Shown here: in pieces, positions 59,477-64,000 of the stretch
Layout: each line of letters begins with the position of its first letter
How positions within the stretch are numbered: position 1 is the first letter of the stretch
Assembly (NCBI RefSeq): GCF_004210375.1
Contig: NC_134837.1
Span: 156,405,310-156,469,309 of the forward strand
Reading direction: 5' to 3'
Source of the DNA: Tachypleus tridentatus
Lineage: Eukaryota; Arthropoda; Merostomata; Xiphosura; Limulidae
DNA: 64,000 bases
The notes under the pieces: model-generated
The model's input: the letters and a program-made list of their open reading frames with translations, nothing else
Told to the model about the DNA's origin: nothing
The model's database searches: none
Program-made: the position numbers and the translations under genes

Positions 59477-60408
59477 GTAAAAGACAGTCTTAAAATGTTT
59501 CTTTTATTGCACCTTTGAGAATAAAATATGGACGTGTATTCAAGTGTATTATTTCTTTCGGATTTTTATAAGTACACTACAGATCTTACAATACTCTTCA
59601 AATAAGATTGACGTTTTTTGTTCCGTTTCGTGTTGGAGCCCCCAAGAAATAGATTCTTGCATCTACTAACTACAACAGCAGACTAGATATTGATAAGAAA
59701 ACTTTAGAAGTCGTAGAAAGAAACAGATTAGCTAGTAGAAACCTGCATATCAGTAGCCATCATATGTCATAACTGTCACACGAGTAATGCGTATGGTATA
59801 AGAATTGGAGGGTGAAAAATGTTTAAGAATTTTTTTGTGTGTGGTGTCTCCGTGTCCATCCTCATCATTTTCCGTTTTAGGTATTTAAAGCCACGACATG
59901 TGGTTACTGAACCTTGCTGACTGGCGAAGCTACGGTCGAGCTGTTCTTAGCAAGTAATTCTTGAATGATAAATTGTGTTTCTAGGACCCGATGACTTGCG
60001 TATGGCGGGAAGATGTCTATAACTAAAATGGCTAATCTTTCTTTTACACTTTCGTTTTAGGAATGCTTCGGTGAAAATTTTGTGATGACGTTAGTAATAG
60101 AACGCACACACAAAACCAGTGTGTGAAAAGTTAAGGGTACAGTCAATTATTATTTGTGGGAAAGTATATCTATTTTTGCAACAAATAAATGATTCAAAGT
60201 GTGTACTAATTATCTTTCAATATATTTTCAGGTCACTGTTGTGACTGTATAGCAGAGAAAGTAGTAAAAAAATAAAATATCAAAATATCTGTTTAGATGA
60301 GTGAAAAACAAATGAAACGTTTTACAATTTATACTCGCGTATTATATTGATGACACGAAACAAAATGGTATCGTGTATAAATCTATAATATTACACAATA
60401 ATAAACCT
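59475..60408. other. Intronic/intergenic stretch, no supported feature
   Basis: Several plus-strand acceptor-like tracts (near 59879, 59991, 60060) occur without open frames long enough to call. Confidence 0.35.
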
Positions 60409-60419
60409 TCCTCCTTGTG

Positions 60420-60635
60420 GGCCCGACATGGTCAGGTGGTTAAGGCATTCGACTTGTAATCCGAGGGTCGCGGGTTCGAATCCCGTCACACCAAACATGC
60501 TCGCCTTTTCAACCATGAGGGCATTATAATGATACGGTCAATCCTTGCCTTCCCTCTTTTCTTACACTGCTAAATTAGGGACGGCTAGCGCAGATAGCCC
60601 TTGTGTAGTTTTGCGCAGAATTCAAAACAAACCAG
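60420..60635 (+). mobile_element. SINE-A with 11-bp duplication and internal deletion
   Basis: Flanked by TCCTCCTTGTG at 60409-60419 and 60636-60646. Head ggcccgacatggtcaggtgg, intact B box, accaaacatgctcgcctttt, then a deletion removes the 'gttggcggtgggtgg' region, and the element resumes at ccttgccttccctctt and ends agaattcaaaacaaac. Confidence 0.94.
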
Positions 60636-60811
60636 TCCTCCTTGTGTGTGTTTAACTTTTTTTTATATAGAAATCTAGTAAATAAGTGGAAGACAGTTTA
60701 ATTTAACACTTGTTAATTGTAACGGCATTATTAATACATATTTATTTTAGTATTGATTTTTTAAATTAAATATATGTATTTAGGAATGCGTGCAATTTCT
60801 ATTTTTAAATA

Positions 60812-61100
60812 TGTATTGCGAAAGTCCCGCATGTTCTCGAAATTTGCAGAAGATTCTCGAGTGTAAGAATCAACAGTGTTTTACGCTGTTTCCATCTGAA
60901 CTATCGAGAACCTTATAAATCGATTCGCCAGTAGACAGTTTTCAGAATATTGTTGTTGATTTCCTGCAGTTGGTGTACTATAAAGTTCTGTAACTACGAT
61001 AAGCGGGAAACTTATTAATCGGGAAACTACAAATATTTGATCAGAAATTTGAAGTTATGATACTTAACATAATAAATCGGAGGCTCGTCCGCGATAAGTT
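60812..61100 (+). mobile_element. LTR-like repeat, copy 3, with primer-site-like segment
   Basis: Begins TGTATTGCG, then aaagtcccgcatgttctcga, aatttgcagaagattctcga, gtgtaagaatcaaca, TATAAAT (60914-60920, about 102 bases in), cgggaaactacaaatatttg, then directly ttgaagttatgatacttaac. Relative to copy 1 about 430 bases are missing here. At 61079-61095 GGAGGCTCGTCCGCGAT closely resembles a tRNA-Pro primer-binding site (tggggGCTCGTCCGGGAT type), where reverse transcription of an LTR element would start. No coding part follows. Confidence 0.55.
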
Positions 61101-61451
61101 CTAATACGTAACGTGTTAGTACTTAATATTATAAGGGTTACCATACACATGAGACGATGTGGGATACTAGAAATGTCAGAAAGAAACGCAATTTAAGAAC
61201 AGTTTTCGTATGGAAATACGACACCACTTGTCTTCGAAGGGAGTGAAAATATTATTGTATTAACAGTGTTTATCTATTTTATATTTCTCCGAAGCGCCCC
61301 AGATCTTGAAGGACATTCATGGTAACTGTTCTCAAAACTAACTGCTGTGTAATCTTGTTGTTTACTTGGATGTCTTCTCGAAATATAAGGTTGCTTAGAG
61401 AGCATCCTAGTGACGCCGAGCGCCACATACAAAAACGTTTGTTCGTTCTAC

Positions 61452-61498
61452 CAGTCTGCAGAAAACCTCCTCGGCCGTTGTCCTCTTTGGCTTCTTCT
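61452..61498 (-). CDS. Tentative exon of the unidentified multi-exon gene
   Basis: 47-base minus-strand segment between acceptor cactaatgttctgacag (AG at 61500-61499; branch-like cactaat) and donor ACTG|GTAGAA (GT at 61451-61450). In the frame with one leading base it reads EEAKEDNGRGGFLQT and ends with G, which joins TA of the exon at 51974 as Val, so phases agree. The implied intron is 9.5 kb and contains the SINEs and MITE listed above. Short, so it could be coincidence; a plus-strand frame also crosses it. Confidence 0.3.
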
Positions 61499-61649
61499 CT
61501 GTCAGAACATTAGTGTATTATGCATCCAACCGAAAGAATGTGCGAACTTTAGCACCTGCCCTAGTCACACAAATATTGACTGTTCTTTGAATAAGCTTAA
61601 AAGGGTGGGTGACACCTTACATGTCATGTAAGAAATAAAAACCTGTATT

Positions 61650-61750
61650 TAAATTTTATACGCGCGTGTGTGTGTGTATACATTATAAGCTTTTTGATTT
61701 CACAACACCACATAACGTTTTATTTGTTCTATATATATATATATATAGTA
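61650..61750. repeat. Short GT and TA microsatellites
   Basis: gcgcgtgtgtgtgtgta near 61662-61679 and (TA)n at 61731-61747. Confidence 0.8.
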
Positions 61751-62140
61751 GCAATACAATCCACACAGGCTAAACTATCAATGCTTCTAACCAATAGCAA
61801 TGAATATTGTTTCTAAATAGTTGAAAGTTTGTGTGAAGAAGCGAGTTTCGAAAGCTCGAGAGGCTAAGCCAGTTTTCCGCAGCATTAAATGTACTTTGAC
61901 GGATAGTTCTACCACGTAAACAATTTTAGGCTTCGAAAAAACAAAATATATGCTAATAAGCAAAATGGTGGAATTGGTGTATTACATGATATTTCAAATT
62001 CATCGATTTTCAAACTGCTAAATAAATGTTAATCATTTGTGCATGTAATAAGAATTTTATTTTATAATAAGTTTAAACTCGGTTTCAAACATGACCAAAA
62101 ATATCGTGCTAATAATGAATATTAAACCAAAAAAAAAAGG

Positions 62141-62268
62141 TTTTGTTTAGAATTAAGCACAACGCTACACAATGGGCTATCTGTGCTCTTCCAACCACGG
62201 GTATCGAAACCCGATTTTTAGCAGTTTTGAGTCCGTCGTATACATACTACTGTGCCACTGGGGAGCCC
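62141..62268 (-). mobile_element. SINE-B (B2 type), full length
   Basis: Plus strand: ttttgtttagaattaagcac, aacgctacacaatgggctat, ctgtgctcttccaaccacgg, gtatcgaaacccgattttta, then head tactgtgccactggggagc. An A-rich direct repeat, (C)CAAAAAA..GG, flanks it at about 62128-62140 and 62269-62279, a likely duplication. Confidence 0.85.
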
Positions 62269-62279
62269 CCAAAAAAGGT

Positions 62280-64000
62280 GTTCTTACATTAAGTATTTCT
62301 AGTACTTTTTTACGGTTTTACGTCATCCTTACCATCCTTCTTTCTTTGTAGTTTCTCTTCAACTGGAAGTTTCTTGTCAAACTGTGAGCTTTTAGCGTCA
62401 ATGATTTATAGTTCTTTTCTCACGTTTAAAGCGCCTGCAAAACCACACAATTTGCCCCAAGATTAATGAACAGATTTTCTGTACACGTTACTTATTTATT
62501 TTTACAATAGGATTTGAAGACTATTTAAATCTTTCCATTTTATATTATCCTCTTTCCTTATAAGTTCTTCAGTATTTAAAGGTCGTTCTTTGCTCGTCTG
62601 TCAAATAAACTGTATATCGTAGTTAGAATAAAGTGTAACCAGTTTATTAACTGTAGTTAAACAAGTATTATTACCTAGTTGTCATTACTCTCTTAAAATG
62701 AGAAATTAAACCCCTTTGAACTTCACATCCATAGAATTTCGTATTTGATTAACTGCTTTGTTTTGTACAAAGATGTGACGCGTATGAATTTTTATGGAAG
62801 TCTATGCTCTCTATCGTACACTTTAAGTGCAGCAGTTTGTAAATAACACATGAATCATGCGTTCTCAGCGTCTAGATGAGACAGGTCTAGAGAAACAGCG
62901 TGTTATTAAAGCAACTCTTTTTCCACTTTCAAATAATATAATGTTTGAGACTTTTTTTTAGACATCAAGGTCTTTGTATTAAGAAATTGCTTAAGCATTT
63001 TTCTCTTAATGTATCAGTTATATAGCGTAACAAGTTTTAATAAGGTAAAACTTCACATTTTCAATTCTATGCATTAATGCACATAACACAAAAATGTGGC
63101 ATTAAAACAGGTCTAACAGCAACTACGTCTAACCCTGTACAGGATAAATAAATATATTAAGTACAGATATTAAAATTCGTAGATGATGTGTTGTCTTACA
63201 AATCCGACAAAAGTATTATGTTCATATATTTCACTTAAAAATAGCTCAACGGAGAACCCATTTCAAAAATTGTAAGGCCTGAACAAATAGAAATAAATGC
63301 TATAACATTCGTAAACGTTTATTATATACTTCTGTATATTTGGGCTGTTGAAATGAGTCACTGAAAATCGGTACCCACTGATGGTTGGTAGAATTTGTAG
63401 AAGTAAGTAATGAGATAGATGAGAAAACACCGGCTTCCATCTATTTTGCAGAAGGTTCTTGCAGTAGACATTGCATTGCAGGTCAGTTGTCCATGACCAG
63501 ACCATCATATAGAATATCATGGGGGTGGTAAGAGGGGAACTGTAAAACCTACAGTCTATCATCCTTCTGTTGTTAAAACAGATAGCGAAAATTCATCTTT
63601 CTGTATGTATTTCTTGATAGATATCATGACAATTTTCCGAGTTTCACAATGTTTAAGAAAACAATTACAAGTAAACTGTATGTATGTTGTATAATCCCAT
63701 CTATTTACACTATGCATGTTAGACTTGAGAAATTAATGCCATTTTAATACAATTGTTGAATGTATTCCTACAAGCCATTGAAAAACAAATGTGTGTAGAA
63801 TCATTATAAATTCGGAAATTATCATGTAATGGCACCGATCATGGCTCTGTGGTCTGTGGTTCTGAGAGTCTAATCATTCGTATTCCGTTACCAAAGGTAA
63901 AATTGTGTTCATCAGGTAGTTCATCATACGAGCAACAGCCAAATACGTCAGACAACAGTAGTCCAGGAATTTGCGTTGTAAGCTGTTGACAACCTATTTC
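62280..64000. other. AT-rich stretch, no supported feature
   Basis: A 99-codon minus-strand frame at 63263-63562 is open but rich in Tyr, Phe, Ser and Leu, and I see no acceptor/donor pair that fits it. A plus-strand ttttgcag near 63454-63461 and a GTCAGT donor near 63481 bound only about 20-30 bases. Not called. Confidence 0.35.

Noticed and set aside
63263..63562. 99-codon minus-strand frame
   Set aside because: No fitting splice sites and no recognised motif; length is within the range of chance frames in this window.
1..64000. CRISPR arrays, bacterial operons, rRNA genes
   Set aside because: No regularly spaced repeats with unique spacers and no long uninterrupted reading frames; the tandem repeats seen are minisatellites or short duplications.

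Overview
This window looks like intergenic and intronic DNA from a large, AT-rich animal genome. There are no bacterial operons, rRNA genes or CRISPR arrays. The density of tRNA-derived SINEs, Tc1/mariner and hAT transposons with short target-site duplications, and splice-bounded short exons all point to a eukaryote. From memory, the commonest SINE resembles repeats of horseshoe crabs (Limulus/Tachypleus), so a chelicerate arthropod is my best guess; this is not proven from the sequence.

The best protein-coding signal is a chain of short exons on the minus strand: 61452-61498 (tentative), 51896-51974 (tentative), 51807-51856, 50514-50669 and 48886-49013. All have splice-like boundaries and mutually compatible phases. 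The last carries a stop codon, and a poly(A)-signal-like hexamer follows about 360 bases downstream. The predicted C-terminal region is rich in Ser, Thr, Asp and Asn, and I do not recognise its family. Weaker single-exon candidates lie at 28380-28618 (-), 33545-33606 (+), 19128-19300 (-) and 29834-30079 (+). A short reading frame at 7184-7378 (+) resembles the second half of a phospholipase D-like domain and is probably a broken copy. A candidate promoter and untranslated first exon lies around 25800-26543 (+).

Mobile elements dominate the rest. 0-5.5 kb: SINEs and a complete but decayed hAT element (2980-5393) with a matching 8-base duplication. 6-14 kb: SINE-B and SINE-A copies, a degenerate 45-base minisatellite (8136-8740), a 22-base triplicate (9728-9793) and a short mariner-type MITE (11359-11766). 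14-26 kb: SINE-A copies, a long-TIR Tc1 element (15898-17461), a second Tc1-like deletion derivative with about 290-base TIRs (20397-21264), and two inverted copies of an LTR-like repeat (about 21395-22160 and 22830-23246). 33-35 kb: SINE-A copies and a hAT-like MITE. 37.9 and 44.2 kb: an unnamed dispersed repeat in opposite orientations. 52-61 kb: SINEs with clear duplications, a 513-base TIR element (57773-58285) and a third LTR-like copy (60812-61100) with a primer-binding-site-like segment.

SINE-A and SINE-B have different tRNA-like heads but nearly the same 3' tail. This suggests both were mobilised by one LINE whose body is not in this window. I found no undescribed multi-gene system; the most informative novelty is the repeat set and the unidentified multi-exon gene.
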